This document shows positions 19,115-28,376 of a stretch of DNA of 41,660 nucleotides, piece after piece. Positions within the stretch are counted from its first letter, which is position 1. The number at the start of each line of letters is the position of its first letter. The stretch spans positions 1-41,660 of the forward strand of contig JAFQJK010000114.1 in NCBI GenBank assembly GCA_017415005.1, read 5' to 3'. The stretch comes from Rikenellaceae bacterium. GTDB lineage: Bacteria > Bacteroidota > Bacteroidia > Bacteroidales > Rikenellaceae. The notes beneath the pieces were generated by a model. The model ran no database searches. It was not told where the DNA came from and worked only from the letters and a program-made list of their open reading frames with translations. The position numbers and the translations under genes were made by a program.

Positions 19115-20584
19115 CTACAGGGAGACCGTTTGCGAGAAGGTACGGCCGAAACGGTCGGTCGCCTCGATCCGGATCGTGCGGGCGCCCGCCGAGGGCTTGG
19201 CCCGGAACAAATGCCGCGTCTCGTAACCCTGGGTCTCGCCGATCATCGTAATGTAATCCTGGTCCTCGGCCGCGAACTGCTCCATATCGCCCTGCAAGTC
19301 GCCATTCTCATACCAGCGCACGCTCCACGCCGGGTCCCAGTCCCAGACGTTGACGACCAGGTAGCCGGGCTGCGACACGAAGCTCCCGGGACGATAGACC
19401 CGGAACAGGTAGTCGTCGGGGCGTCCCGTGGCCTTATAGCGCCAGCTCAGCCGGTCACCGTCGACCTCGACCACCAGGTAACCGTTCGGAGCCCCGCAAC
19501 GGTTGACATTACCCTGCCACCAGCCGCCGCAGGCAGCGCCGATGTTATGCTCGTAAATGGAGTCGGTCACCGGCTGGTTCTCGTAAAAATGGGTATGGCC
19601 GGCAAAAATATGGACGCGGTAGCCCCGCAGGATCTTCATCAGCTCATCCGTATTGTCGGTATTGCTATGCTCGGTCTGGTTCGAGGTCGGGGCATGGACA
19701 TTGAGGAACACGAGCGACCCGGGCTCGACATAGCTCAGGTCGCGGGCCAGCCATGCGAGCTGCTCGGGTGTGAAACGCTCGTCGTAGCGGCGCCCCCCGT
19801 AGTAGTCGATATTCTTGAGCGTCACCACATGCACGTCGCCCACGTCGAACGAGTAGTAGGACGGTCCGAAGTGCGATTCGAAATCCCGCTCGGCATGGGC
19901 CGTCACCGTATCGGCGCAATTGGCCCGCCCCGGGTAAAGCTGGTTGTAGTCGTGGTTGCCCATCGTCTGGTAGCAGCGGGCATTGAGCCCCGCGACCGCC
20001 TCGGCATACGGGGCGAACAGGTCCATACGGTCGTACACCTCGTCGCCCAGCATCACCACATAGGCATCGCGACCGGCATAACCCGCCAGCGTCGCAGCGA
20101 TATCGGGCACCGTCTCGTTACGGAAACGGTTCAGATCATGCTCGTTGAGTACCTGCGGGTCGGATACGGCCAGATAAACGAACGCTTCCACCGGCGCAGA
20201 CCTGCGCCGGAGCGTGAAATCGCGCCGTTGCGAGGCCGTCGAGTCGAGCCGTGCATAGAAGCCGTCGGCCAGACCGCGCTCCGCCCCCGCCTCGTAATCT
20301 GCCGGCACCGTGAGCCACACCATGTTGCAACGCGCCGGGTCGGCCGGCAGGTAATAGAAGCCCTGCTTATCGGTCGTCGCGAACTCGTATCCGTCGGTCA
20401 CCACTACGCCGGCAATGCCCTTGCCCTTCTCATCCGCCACCATGCCCCGGACCCGCATGCCGGGACGCTCGGCAGGCGCGGCCACACGTGCCGGCCGCTG
20501 GATCGTGAATTGCGCGCTGAGCGGCGCGGCGTGCATGAGCCCCAGTGCAAACAGGGCGGAGAACAGCATTTTCGATATACGCAT
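19115..20584 (-). CDS. Secreted calcineurin-like phosphoesterase with flanking N and C domains
   Basis: A 489-residue exported protein with a signal peptide (residues 1-24, ending PLSAQ). Residues about 40-130 form a beta-sandwich of the metallophosphatase N-domain type, with DEKGKGIAGVVVTDG and the phrase ATTDKQGFYYL. The central metallophosphoesterase core carries the metal-binding motifs SDPQV (Asp142, with Gln144 where many homologues have His), LGDEVYD (Asp181), GNHDYN (Asn210-Asp212), NVHAP and AGHTHF. A C-terminal sandwich ends DRFGRTFSQTVSL. This three-part layout is common in Bacteroidota and its substrate is unknown; phosphomonoesters or diesters outside the cytoplasm are likely. 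The gene is divergent from the ilv operon and upstream of nadC, which has its own promoter. Confidence 0.9.
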   Translation of the reverse strand: MRISKMLFSALFALGLMHAAPLSAQFTIQRPARVAAPAERPGMRVRGMVADEKGKGIAGVVVTDGYEFATTDKQGFYYLPADPARCNMVWLTVPADYEAGAERGLADGFYARLDSTASQRRDFTLRRRSAPVEAFVYLAVSDPQVLNEHDLNRFRNETVPDIAATLAGYAGRDAYVVMLGDEVYDRMDLFAPYAEAVAGLNARCYQTMGNHDYNQLYPGRANCADTVTAHAERDFESHFGPSYYSFDVGDVHVVTLKNIDYYGGRRYDERFTPEQLAWLARDLSYVEPGSLVFLNVHAPTSNQTEHSNTDNTDELMKILRGYRVHIFAGHTHFYENQPVTDSIYEHNIGAACGGWWQGNVNRCGAPNGYLVVEVDGDRLSWRYKATGRPDDYLFRVYRPGSFVSQPGYLVVNVWDWDPAWSVRWYENGDLQGDMEQFAAEDQDYITMIGETQGYETRHLFRAKPSAGARTIRIEATDRFGRTFSQTVSL

Positions 20585-20623
20585 CGTCTTGACCTTAAAT
20601 TAAGTGACACACAAAAACAGACA

Positions 20624-20631
20624 CAAAAATA
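20624..20631 (-). promoter_or_regulatory. Candidate -7 box of the phosphoesterase gene
   Basis: On the minus strand this reads TATTTTTG, matching TAnnTTTG, about 40 nt before the ATG at 20584. No TTTG is at the standard -33 spacing; one is found 12 nt upstream. Confidence 0.4.
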
Positions 20632-20747
20632 AACAATACGCGGCAAAAGTGTTAAGTTTGCATCAGAGGCAAAGCCGCGTTTATTCCGAAAGATAGCCAT
20701 TTTGCAAAAAAGTCATTATAAATCTTCATCCTTTTTGTAAAAATTCC

Positions 20748-20755
20748 TACCTTTG
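20748..20755 (+). promoter_or_regulatory. Candidate -7 box of the ilv operon
   Basis: TACCTTTG fits the -7 consensus exactly and lies in an AT-rich stretch. A TTTTTG at 20732-20737 is only 10 nt away, too close for a normal -33 box. Two further exact matches, TAAGTTTG at 20653-20660 and TAACTTTG at 20913-20920, are alternatives that would give a longer or much shorter leader. Confidence 0.5.
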
Positions 20756-20761
20756 CCAGAT

Positions 20762-21003
20762 AAAATTAACACACCCGAACTACGCACATCGGTTTGTCAT
20801 TGGGCTTTATCCGGCAGCAAAAAACTGTACACAAGCCCTTTATCGGGCAAAGCCCGGGCTTGGACGTCATAGCCGGACGGAAGCCATCGAACCGCGTGCC
20901 GGCAGGATCGGGTAACTTTGAAAAATCGGAGCCGCAGCAACGGCTCCACGGCCGCCCCGAAAGGCGGGAACGGCCGGGCGACCGTAAGAAAACAATAGAA
21001 AAG
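20762..21003 (+). other. Structured 5' leader of the ilv operon
   Basis: About 240 nt lie between the candidate promoter and the ilvD ATG. They include CAAGCCC ... GGGCTTG enclosing GGGC-AAA-GCCC (about 20832-20862), the clean 7-bp hairpin GGAGCCG/CGGCTCC (20928-20934 with 20941-20947, loop CAGCAA), and CCGCC-CCGAAA-GGCGG flanked by ACGGCC/GGCCG arms just after. No leader peptide rich in Ile, Leu or Val is visible. The region suggests post-initiation control, but I recognise no known element. Confidence 0.4.
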
Positions 21004-22815
21004 ATGAAACCACTGAGAAGCAGCACAACCACCTCGGGACGCAAGATGGCAGGCGCACGGAGCCTGTGGAGAGCCAACGGCATGAAGGAAGAACAGATCG
21101 GCAAGCCGGTAATCGCTGTCGTCAACTCGTTCACCCAATTCGTCCCGGGTCATGTGCACCTGCACGAGATCGGCCAGCAGATCAAGGGCTGGATCGAAGA
21201 GGAGGGATGCTTCGCAGCCGAATTCAATACGATAGCCATCGACGACGGTATCGCAATGGGTCATGACGGGATGCTCTACTCGCTCCCCTCGCGCGACCTG
21301 ATCGCCGACAGCGTCGAGTATATGTGCAACGCCCACAAGGTCGACGGCATGATCTGCATCTCGAACTGCGACAAGATCACCCCGGGCATGCTGATGGCCT
21401 CGATGCGCCTCAACATTCCCACCGTGTTCGTCTCGGGCGGCCCGATGGAGGCCGGCCGTGTGGACGGAACGGACTACGACCTGATCGACGTGATGGTCAA
21501 GGGCTCGGACAAGAGCGTCACGGACGAGCAGCTCGCACGGATCGAGCAGGGCGCCTGCCCGACCTGCGGCTCGTGCTCGGGCATGTTCACCGCCAACTCG
21601 ATGAACTGCCTCAACGAAGCCATCGGGCTCGGCCTGCCGGGCAACGGTACGATCCTCGCCACGCACAGCGCCCGCACCGACCTGTTCCGCAAGGCGGCCA
21701 AACTGATCGTCAAGAACACGAACGACTATTACTTCAACGACAACGACCGTGTCCTGCCCCGCTCGATCGCCACGCGCGCGGCGTTCCTCAACGCCATGTC
21801 GCTCGATATCGCGATGGGCGGTTCGACCAACACGGTGCTCCACCTGCTGGCCATTGCCCAGGAAGCCGGGGTCGACTTCACGATGAAGGATATCGACACG
21901 CTCTCGCGCCGGATCCCCGTGCTGTGCAAGGTGGCGCCCAACTCGCACTACCATATCCAGGACGTGGCCCGGGCAGGCGGCATCCTCTCGATCATGGGCG
22001 AGCTCGACCGGGCCGGCCTGATCGACACGACGACCTGCCGCGTCGACTACCCGTCGCTCGCAGAGGCCATCGCCGAGAACGACCTGCGCAGTTCCGGTGC
22101 CGGCGCCGAAGCCAAAGCCCGCGCGCTGAACGCTCCCGGCGGCAAGTTCAACATCACGCTCGGCTCGCAGAACGCCAAATACGAGAGCGCCGACCTCGAC
22201 CGCGAGGCCGGATGTATCCGCGACATCGAACACCCCTATATGAAGGACGGTGGCCTGGCCGTGCTGTTCGGCAACATCGCCCGCAACGGCTGTATCGTCA
22301 AAACGGCCGGCGTCGACGCATCGATCCTCCATTTCGAAGGTACGGCACGTGTGTACGAGTCGCAGGAGCAGGCCTCGGCCGGCATCCTCGGCGGCGAAGT
22401 GCAGGCTGGCGACGTGATCGTGATCCGCTACGAGGGCCCCAAGGGCGGCCCCGGCATGCAGGAGATGCTCTACCCCACCTCGTTCCTCAAGTCGGTAAAG
22501 CTCGACAAAGCCTGTGCGCTGATCACCGACGGCCGTTTCTCGGGAGGGACATCGGGCCTGTCGATCGGGCACGTATCGCCCGAAGCCGCCTCGGGCGGCG
22601 AGATCGCGCTGCTGCGAAACGGCGATAAGATCACCATCGACATTCCGTCGAGAGCCATTAATGTGAACCTAACCGACGCCGAGCTCGACGCCCGCCGCGC
22701 TGAGGTCACGGAGTACCGTCCCGTGGCCCGCGACCGAGTCGTCAGCCGCGCCCTGAGAGCCTATGCGAGCATGGTTGCTTCGGCCGATAAGGGCGGTATC
22801 CGCATCGTTGAGTAA
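21004..22815 (+). CDS. ilvD: Dihydroxy-acid dehydratase
   Basis: Iron-sulfur enzyme that dehydrates 2,3-dihydroxy-isovalerate and 2,3-dihydroxy-3-methylvalerate to the 2-keto acid precursors of valine and isoleucine. The 603-residue protein has [49 protein letters not shown], Cys122 in [11 protein letters not shown], the cysteine group [18 protein letters not shown] (185-191), and the C-terminal [20 protein letters not shown]. The frame is open upstream to a TTG at 20794, but the homologous start (MKPLRSS) is the ATG at 21004 and the upstream part is the leader. It is first of four ilv genes; ilvB follows after 39 nt. Confidence 0.97.
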   Translation: MKPLRSSTTTSGRKMAGARSLWRANGMKEEQIGKPVIAVVNSFTQFVPGHVHLHEIGQQIKGWIEEEGCFAAEFNTIAIDDGIAMGHDGMLYSLPSRDLIADSVEYMCNAHKVDGMICISNCDKITPGMLMASMRLNIPTVFVSGGPMEAGRVDGTDYDLIDVMVKGSDKSVTDEQLARIEQGACPTCGSCSGMFTANSMNCLNEAIGLGLPGNGTILATHSARTDLFRKAAKLIVKNTNDYYFNDNDRVLPRSIATRAAFLNAMSLDIAMGGSTNTVLHLLAIAQEAGVDFTMKDIDTLSRRIPVLCKVAPNSHYHIQDVARAGGILSIMGELDRAGLIDTTTCRVDYPSLAEAIAENDLRSSGAGAEAKARALNAPGGKFNITLGSQNAKYESADLDREAGCIRDIEHPYMKDGGLAVLFGNIARNGCIVKTAGVDASILHFEGTARVYESQEQASAGILGGEVQAGDVIVIRYEGPKGGPGMQEMLYPTSFLKSVKLDKACALITDGRFSGGTSGLSIGHVSPEAASGGEIALLRNGDKITIDIPSRAINVNLTDAELDARRAEVTEYRPVARDRVVSRALRAYASMVASADKGGIRIVE

Positions 22816-22854
22816 CGCAATTCACATTAAGAACTTCGAAGACGAGACATAATC

Positions 22855-24555
22855 ATGGCAAATAAACAGAGAGTTAAGGGAGCGGAGGCCCTGCTGATGT
22901 CGCTCATCGCAGAGGGCACCGACATCATATTCGGCTATCCCGGCGGACAGGTGATCCCTATCTACGACCACCTGTACGACTACAAGGACCAGATCAACCA
23001 CATCCTCACCCGCCACGAGCAGGGTGCCGTACACGCCGCGCAGGGCTTTGCCCGCGTAACGGGGCGCGTGGGCGTCTGCATGGCCACGTCGGGCCCCGGC
23101 GCGACGAATCTGGTCACGGGCATCGCCGACGCGATGCTCGACTCGACGCCGCTGGTCTGCATCACAGGTCAGGTTCCGCAGACGCTGCTCGGTACCGACG
23201 CGTTCCAGGAGGCCGACATCATCAGCATGACCATGCCGATCACCAAGTGGAACTTTCAGGTCACCTCGGCCTCGGAGATCGCAGGTGCCGTGGCCAAGGC
23301 GTTCTACATCGCCCAGAGCGGCCGCCCCGGGCCGGTCCTGATCGACATTACCAAGAACGCGCAGGTCGAGGAGGTCGATTTCGCCTATAAGCCGTGCATC
23401 TACCTGCGCAGCTTCCAGCCCAAGCCCGAGTTCGACCCCGCACTGGCCGAGAAGGCCGTTGAGATGATCAACCGGGCCGAGAAACCGATCATCCTGGCCG
23501 GTCAGGGTATCAAGCTGGCCGGTGCCGAGCAGGCGCTCATCGAGTTCGCCGAGGCGGGCAACATCCCCGTCGCGCAGACGCTGATGGGTATCTCGTCCGT
23601 GGCCAACGACCATCCGCTCTGCGTGGGCAACCTCGGCATGCACGGCAACGTGGCAGCCAACGAGATGACCCAGCACAGCGACCTGATCATCGCCGTGGGC
23701 ATGCGCTTCAGCGACCGTGTGACGGGCGACCTGAAGACCTATGCGCCGCACGCCGAGATCATCCATGTGGACATCGACCAGGCCGAGCTCAATAAGAACA
23801 TCAGGGTAGCGCTGCTCGTCCATGCCGACGCCAAAGACGCGCTCGAAGCCTTCAAGGTGGGCCTGAAATATAAGGACCGCACCGCATGGTTCGCCTTCGC
23901 CAAGGACAAGGCGGCACTCGAAGACAAGCTGGTCATCTCGTGCAGCGCCGATCCCGAAGGCAAGCAGATCACCATGTCGGAAGTGGTGCAGCGCCTCGCC
24001 GTGGCCGAAAAGAGCGATGCGGTGATCGTGACGGACGTGGGCCAGAACCAGATGTTCGGCGCGCGCTACTCGCGCTTTAACCGCACGCGCAGCTTCGTCA
24101 CCTCGGGCGGCCTCGGCACGATGGGCTTCGGCCTGCCGGCAGCCATGGGCGCCAAGCTCGGCGTTCCCGACCGCGAGGTGGTCTGCATCATGGGCGACGG
24201 CGGCTTCCAGATGACGATGCAAGAGCTGGGCACGATCATGCAGAACCGCATCGGACTCAAGATGATCGTCCTCAACAACAACTACCTCGGCATGGTGCGC
24301 CAGTGGCAGCAGCTCTTCTTCGACCGCCGCTACTCGTTCACCGACCTCGAGAACCCCGACTTCGCGGTGATCGCCAGCGCCTACGGCATTCCGTCGCGCC
24401 GCGTGACCGAACCGTGCGACCTCGAGGCCGCGATCGCCGAACTGGTCGACGCTCCGGGCGCATTCTTCCTCGAGGTGATCGTCAAGCGGGAGGAGAACGT
24501 ATTCCCGATGGTACCCGCCGGAGCGTCTCTGTCGAAGTTAATCTTTAATGAGTAG
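22855..24555 (+). CDS. ilvB: Acetolactate synthase large (catalytic) subunit
   Basis: ThDP-dependent acetohydroxyacid synthase, the first common step of branched-chain amino acid synthesis: it condenses two pyruvates, or pyruvate with 2-ketobutyrate. The 566-residue protein has the N-terminal FGYPGG near 26-31, the ThDP-activating Glu55 in TRHEQGAVHAAQG, the TSGPGATNLVTG segment, the FAD-type middle domain, and the C-terminal Mg-ThDP motif GDGGFQMTMQEL ... NNNYLGMV. The partner regulatory subunit begins 5 nt after its stop, so the two are translated together. The biosynthetic, not catabolic, role follows from that partner and the surrounding operon. Confidence 0.97.
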   Translation: MANKQRVKGAEALLMSLIAEGTDIIFGYPGGQVIPIYDHLYDYKDQINHILTRHEQGAVHAAQGFARVTGRVGVCMATSGPGATNLVTGIADAMLDSTPLVCITGQVPQTLLGTDAFQEADIISMTMPITKWNFQVTSASEIAGAVAKAFYIAQSGRPGPVLIDITKNAQVEEVDFAYKPCIYLRSFQPKPEFDPALAEKAVEMINRAEKPIILAGQGIKLAGAEQALIEFAEAGNIPVAQTLMGISSVANDHPLCVGNLGMHGNVAANEMTQHSDLIIAVGMRFSDRVTGDLKTYAPHAEIIHVDIDQAELNKNIRVALLVHADAKDALEAFKVGLKYKDRTAWFAFAKDKAALEDKLVISCSADPEGKQITMSEVVQRLAVAEKSDAVIVTDVGQNQMFGARYSRFNRTRSFVTSGGLGTMGFGLPAAMGAKLGVPDREVVCIMGDGGFQMTMQELGTIMQNRIGLKMIVLNNNYLGMVRQWQQLFFDRRYSFTDLENPDFAVIASAYGIPSRRVTEPCDLEAAIAELVDAPGAFFLEVIVKREENVFPMVPAGASLSKLIFNE

Positions 24556-24560
24556 CCGTT

Positions 24561-25088
24561 ATGAACAAAGAATATATCGTTATCGCATTCACGGAGAACC
24601 AGATCGGCGTCCTCAACCGGATCACCGCCTGCTACCTCCGCCGAAAGATCAATATCGAGAGCCTCAAGGTGTCGGAATCGTCGATCAAGGGGATCAGTAT
24701 GTTCGTCATCTCGGCTTATACCACGGAAGAGGTGGTCTCGAAGCTCGTTAAGCAGATCCGCAACATCATCGACGTGATCGAGGTGAAGTATTATAACGAG
24801 GACGAGCTGATCACGCAGGAGATCGCGCTGTACAAGATCTCGTCGAAGCTGTTCAAGGAGAATGGCCGCGTCGAGGCGATCACCCGCCACTGGAACACAC
24901 GCATCATCGAGTTCAACCCGCAATATGTCGTGCTCGAGAAGACCGGCACCCGCGAGGAGATCGAGGAGCTGCGCGCCGAGCTCGAGCGCGGCGGACTGCT
25001 CGAGGAGTTCACCCGCTCGGGCTCGGTGGTCATCCACCGCGACTCGATCGAAGAGATCCTCCAGAACAAAATCGATTCGAACGTATAA
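24561..25088 (+). CDS. ilvN: Acetolactate synthase small (regulatory) subunit
   Basis: ACT-domain subunit that activates IlvB and gives valine feedback inhibition in the family. The 175-residue length equals the usual IlvH/IlvN long form. The N-terminal ACT domain is seen in IAFTENQIGVLNRITACYL and RKINIESLKVSESS, followed by a second alpha/beta domain with VLEKTGTREEIEEL and FTRSGSVVIHRDS near the end. It starts 5 nt after ilvB and is followed by ilvC after 24 nt. Valine-binding residues cannot be judged by eye. Confidence 0.95.
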   Translation: MNKEYIVIAFTENQIGVLNRITACYLRRKINIESLKVSESSIKGISMFVISAYTTEEVVSKLVKQIRNIIDVIEVKYYNEDELITQEIALYKISSKLFKENGRVEAITRHWNTRIIEFNPQYVVLEKTGTREEIEELRAELERGGLLEEFTRSGSVVIHRDSIEEILQNKIDSNV

Positions 25089-25112
25089 TTTACATAAAAC
25101 ACAAAAAAGATC

Positions 25113-26162
25113 ATGGCAAAAATGAATTTTGGCGGCGTTGTAGAGAACGTCGTAACGCGCGAAGAATTTCCGCTGAGCAAGGCACAGGAAGTACTCAAGG
25201 ACGAAGTCATCGCAGTGATCGGCTACGGCGTTCAGGGTCCCGGCCAGTCGCTCAACCTCAGAGATAACGGTTTCAACGTGATCGTCGGACAGCGCAAGGA
25301 TTCGAAGACCTGGGACAAGGCCGTGGCCGACGGCTGGGTACCGGGCAAGACCCTCTTCGAGATCGAGGAGGCCTGCGAGAAGGCCACCATCATCCAGTAC
25401 CTGCTGTCGGACGCCGCCCAGATCAAGGTTTGGCCCCAGGTGAAGAAACACCTGACCGCCGGCAAGGCCCTCTACTTCTCGCATGGCTTCGGCATCACCT
25501 ACAAGGAGCGCACCGGCATCGTTCCGCCGGCCGATGTCGATGTGATCCTGATCGCCCCCAAGGGTTCGGGTACTTCGCTTCGTCGCCTGTTCCTCGAAGG
25601 CCGCGGCCTGAACTCGAGCTTCGCCGTGTTCCAGGACGCCACAGGCCGCGCCTTGGAACGCGTGCTCGCCCTCGGTATCGGCGTGGGCTCGGGCTACCTG
25701 TTCGAGACGGACTTCAAGCGTGAGGTATACTCGGACCTCACCGGCGAGCGCGGTACGCTGATGGGCGCCATCCAGGGTATCTTCGCCGCACAGTACCAGG
25801 TGCTGCGCGAGAACGGCCACACGCCGTCGGAAGCCTTCAATGAGACGATCGAGGAGCTCACCCAGAGCCTGATGCCGCTCGTAGCCGAGAACGGTATGGA
25901 CTGGATGTACGCCAACTGCTCGACCACCGCACAGCGCGGTGCCCTCGACTGGTGGAAGCCGTTCCGCGACGCTTCGCTGCCGGTGTTCAAGAAGCTGTAC
26001 GCCGAGGTTGCCGCCGGCAACGAGGCTCAGCGCTCGATCGACACCAACAGCAAGCCCGACTACCGCGAGAAACTCGACGCCGAGCTCAAGGAGATGCGCG
26101 ACAGCGAGATGTGGCAGGCAGGTGCGACCGTTCGCAGCCTGCGTCCCGAACGTAACAAATAA
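25113..26162 (+). CDS. ilvC: Ketol-acid reductoisomerase
   Basis: Mg2+- and NAD(P)H-dependent isomeroreduction of acetolactate or acetohydroxybutyrate to the dihydroxy acid used by IlvD. The 349-residue protein is class I with a short Bacteroidota-type N-terminal lead. The Rossmann motif is GYGVQGPG (37-44). The beta2-alphaB loop is QRKDSKTW (60-67), where Arg61 and Ser64 suit NADPH preference, by the general rule for this family. The C-terminal helical domain has the acidic metal ligands, in DLTGERGTLMGAIQGIF and NETIEELTQSL. It is last in the ilv operon, with an intrinsic terminator 23 nt after the stop. Confidence 0.96.
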   Translation: MAKMNFGGVVENVVTREEFPLSKAQEVLKDEVIAVIGYGVQGPGQSLNLRDNGFNVIVGQRKDSKTWDKAVADGWVPGKTLFEIEEACEKATIIQYLLSDAAQIKVWPQVKKHLTAGKALYFSHGFGITYKERTGIVPPADVDVILIAPKGSGTSLRRLFLEGRGLNSSFAVFQDATGRALERVLALGIGVGSGYLFETDFKREVYSDLTGERGTLMGAIQGIFAAQYQVLRENGHTPSEAFNETIEELTQSLMPLVAENGMDWMYANCSTTAQRGALDWWKPFRDASLPVFKKLYAEVAAGNEAQRSIDTNSKPDYREKLDAELKEMRDSEMWQAGATVRSLRPERNK

Positions 26163-26184
26163 GCCCTCAGAGGATTGAACAACC

Positions 26185-26213
26185 AGCCGGGGCCCCTGTG
26201 CCCCGGCTTTATA
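26185..26213 (+). terminator. Intrinsic terminator between ilvC and argC
   Basis: AGCCGGGGC (26185-26193) pairs with GCCCCGGCT (26200-26208), a 9-bp perfect stem with a 6-nt loop, followed by TTATACATTATA. It ends the ilv operon 15 nt before argC. The U-tract is short, so partial read-through into argC is plausible, and I find no clear promoter in the few bases left. Confidence 0.75.
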
Positions 26214-26223
26214 CATTATAGTC

Positions 26224-27207
26224 ATGAAGAATATACGCGCAGGCATCATCGGCGGCGCCGGCTACACGGGCGGCGAGGCTATCCGCCTGCTGATCAACCA
26301 CCCCGAAGTGGACCTCGTATTCGTCCACAGCAACAGCAACGGCGGCAACCACCTCTACGACGTGCATGCCGACCTGCTGGGCGATACCGATATGCAATTC
26401 ACCGACCAACTGCGCACCGACGTCGATGTGCTCTTCCTCTGCGTGGGGCACGGTGACGCGCGCAAGTTCCTCGAGGCGAATCCGATCCCCGACCACGTAC
26501 GGATCATCGACCTGAGCCAGGACTTCCGCCTCGCGGCAGGCTCCACGATCGGCGACCGCCGGTTCGTTTACGGCCTTCCGGAGATGAACCGCACGGCGAT
26601 CGGCAGCGCGCGCAACATCGCCAACCCCGGCTGTTTCGCCACCTGCCTCCAGCTCGGCATGCTGCCGCTGGCCGCCGCCGGACTGCTCCGGGACGACGTG
26701 CACGTGAGCGCCACGACCGGATCGACCGGCGCCGGACAGAAGCTCGCCGCCACGAGCCATTTCAGCTGGCGAGCCAACAACCTGTCCGTCTACAAGGCGT
26801 TCGGGCACCAGCACCTCAACGAGATCGGCGAAAGCATCCACGCACTGATGCCCTCGTTCGACGCACAGATCAACTTCATTCCCTACCGCGGCGATTTCGC
26901 GCGCGGCATCATCGCGTCCATTTATACCAGGTGCGACCTCACGCAGGAAGAAGCCGTAACCCTCTACAAAAAGTTCTATGCCGACGCAGCCTTTACGCAT
27001 GTAAGCGACCGCAATATCTGCCTCAAGCAGGTGGTCAACACGAACAAATGCCTCATTTCGCTCGAGAAGCACGGCGACCAGCTGCTCGTGATGAGCACGA
27101 TCGACAACCTGCTCAAAGGAGCCAGCGGACAGGCCGTGCAGAATATGAACCTGATGTTCGGCCTCGACGAGCGGACCGGCCTGCAACTCAAACCCGTCGC
27201 CTTCTAA
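26224..27207 (+). CDS. argC: N-acyl-gamma-glutamyl-phosphate reductase
   Basis: NADPH-dependent reduction of N-acylglutamyl phosphate to the semialdehyde, the third step of arginine synthesis. The 327-residue protein has the Rossmann start GIIGGAGYTGGEA (8-19), DLSQDFRL near 96-103, and the catalytic Cys137 in IANPGCFAT, then TGSTGAGQK. The C-terminal half fits the ArgC dimerisation and substrate domain. Some Bacteroidota use N-succinyl rather than N-acetyl intermediates; the sequence does not let me say which applies here. It starts 61 nt after ilvC, just past the terminator, and argD follows after 25 nt. Confidence 0.95.
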   Translation: MKNIRAGIIGGAGYTGGEAIRLLINHPEVDLVFVHSNSNGGNHLYDVHADLLGDTDMQFTDQLRTDVDVLFLCVGHGDARKFLEANPIPDHVRIIDLSQDFRLAAGSTIGDRRFVYGLPEMNRTAIGSARNIANPGCFATCLQLGMLPLAAAGLLRDDVHVSATTGSTGAGQKLAATSHFSWRANNLSVYKAFGHQHLNEIGESIHALMPSFDAQINFIPYRGDFARGIIASIYTRCDLTQEEAVTLYKKFYADAAFTHVSDRNICLKQVVNTNKCLISLEKHGDQLLVMSTIDNLLKGASGQAVQNMNLMFGLDERTGLQLKPVAF

Positions 27208-27232
27208 CGGACGGCACAATAACCCCACGAAG

Positions 27233-28366
27233 ATGAAACTATTTGACGTATATCCGCTCCACAACATCGCCATCGTGCGGGCCGAAGGTTCGTACGTATG
27301 GGACGACCAGGGCACGCAGTACCTCGACATGTACGGCGGCCACGCCGTGATCTCGATCGGGCACACGCACCCACACTATGTCGAGACAGTGGTCAACCAG
27401 TTGAAAAACATCGGGTTCTACTCGAACTCGGTCATCATCAAACAGCAGCGCGAACTGGCCGATAAGCTCGGCAAGCTGTCGGGCAAGGAGGGCTACCAAC
27501 TCTTCCTGTGCAACTCGGGCGCCGAAGCTAACGAGAACGCGATGAAACTCGCCTCGTTCCACAACGGACGCAAAAAAGTCGTGGCCTTCAAAGGCTCGTT
27601 CCACGGCCGGACATCGCTGGCCGTGGCTGTGACGGACAATCCGAACATCGTGGCACCGGTCAACCGGACCGATAACGTGATCTTCCTGCCGTTCAACGAT
27701 GTCACCGCCCTCGAACAGCTCTTCGCCCAGCAGGGCGCCGAGATCTCGTCGGTCATCGTCGAAGGTATCCAGGGCGTGGGTGGCATCAAGGTAGCCTCGC
27801 CCGAGTTCCTGCAGGCGATCCGCCGCCTGTGCGACCAGTACGGTACGGTGTTCATCGCCGACAGCGTACAGTGCGGCTGCGGACGTAGCGGTAAGTATTA
27901 CTCGCACGACTGGGCCGGCGTCAACGCCGACATATACACGATGGCCAAGGGGCTGGGCAACGGCTTCCCGATCGGCGCCATCTCGATCTCGCCCAAGATC
28001 GCTCCGAAATACGGCATGCTGGGTACCACGTTCGGCGGTAACCACCTGGCCTGTGCGGCGGCAATCGCCGTAGCCGATGTCATTGCCGCAGACAGACTGA
28101 TCGACAACGCCCGCGAAGTGGGCGAATACCTGATGAGCGAACTCCGGAAGCTTCCGGGCATCAAAGAGGTGCGCGGCCGCGGCCTGATGATCGGCATCGA
28201 GTTGCCGGACGACTCGACCGAGATACGCAAGAGACTGCTCCACGACGAGAAGATATTCGTCGGCTCGTCGGGCAAAACGGTGATCCGCCTGCTCCCGGCG
28301 CTCAACATCACACGCGATCATGCCGACCGGTTCGTCACAGCCCTGAAGAAGTTATTAACAGCCTAA
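27233..28366 (+). CDS. argD: N-acylornithine aminotransferase
   Basis: PLP-dependent class III aminotransferase converting the acylglutamate semialdehyde to N-acylornithine. The 377-residue protein has GGHAVISIGHTHP near 35-47, NSGAEANENAMK at 94-105, FKGSFHGRTSLA, VEGIQGVGG near 176-184, and the PLP lysine Lys239 in AKGLGNGFPIGA. The ring-nitrogen Asp is Asp210 in IADSVQCGCGRSG. Most relatives have DEVQ here, so Ser211 in place of Glu is a variant. Context between argC and argB supports arginine synthesis over other class III roles. argB starts 10 nt after the stop. Confidence 0.94.
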   Translation: MKLFDVYPLHNIAIVRAEGSYVWDDQGTQYLDMYGGHAVISIGHTHPHYVETVVNQLKNIGFYSNSVIIKQQRELADKLGKLSGKEGYQLFLCNSGAEANENAMKLASFHNGRKKVVAFKGSFHGRTSLAVAVTDNPNIVAPVNRTDNVIFLPFNDVTALEQLFAQQGAEISSVIVEGIQGVGGIKVASPEFLQAIRRLCDQYGTVFIADSVQCGCGRSGKYYSHDWAGVNADIYTMAKGLGNGFPIGAISISPKIAPKYGMLGTTFGGNHLACAAAIAVADVIAADRLIDNAREVGEYLMSELRKLPGIKEVRGRGLMIGIELPDDSTEIRKRLLHDEKIFVGSSGKTVIRLLPALNITRDHADRFVTALKKLLTA

Positions 28367-28376
28367 TGTCAGCAAT

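Noticed and set aside
20794..21003. TTG start extending ilvD by 70 residues
   Set aside because: The added residues are low-complexity, basic and do not match IlvD, whose homologous N-terminus starts at the ATG at 21004.
20797..22572. A minus-strand frame of about 590 codons
   Set aside because: Antisense to ilvD, which is unmistakable; the composition is typical of a shadow.
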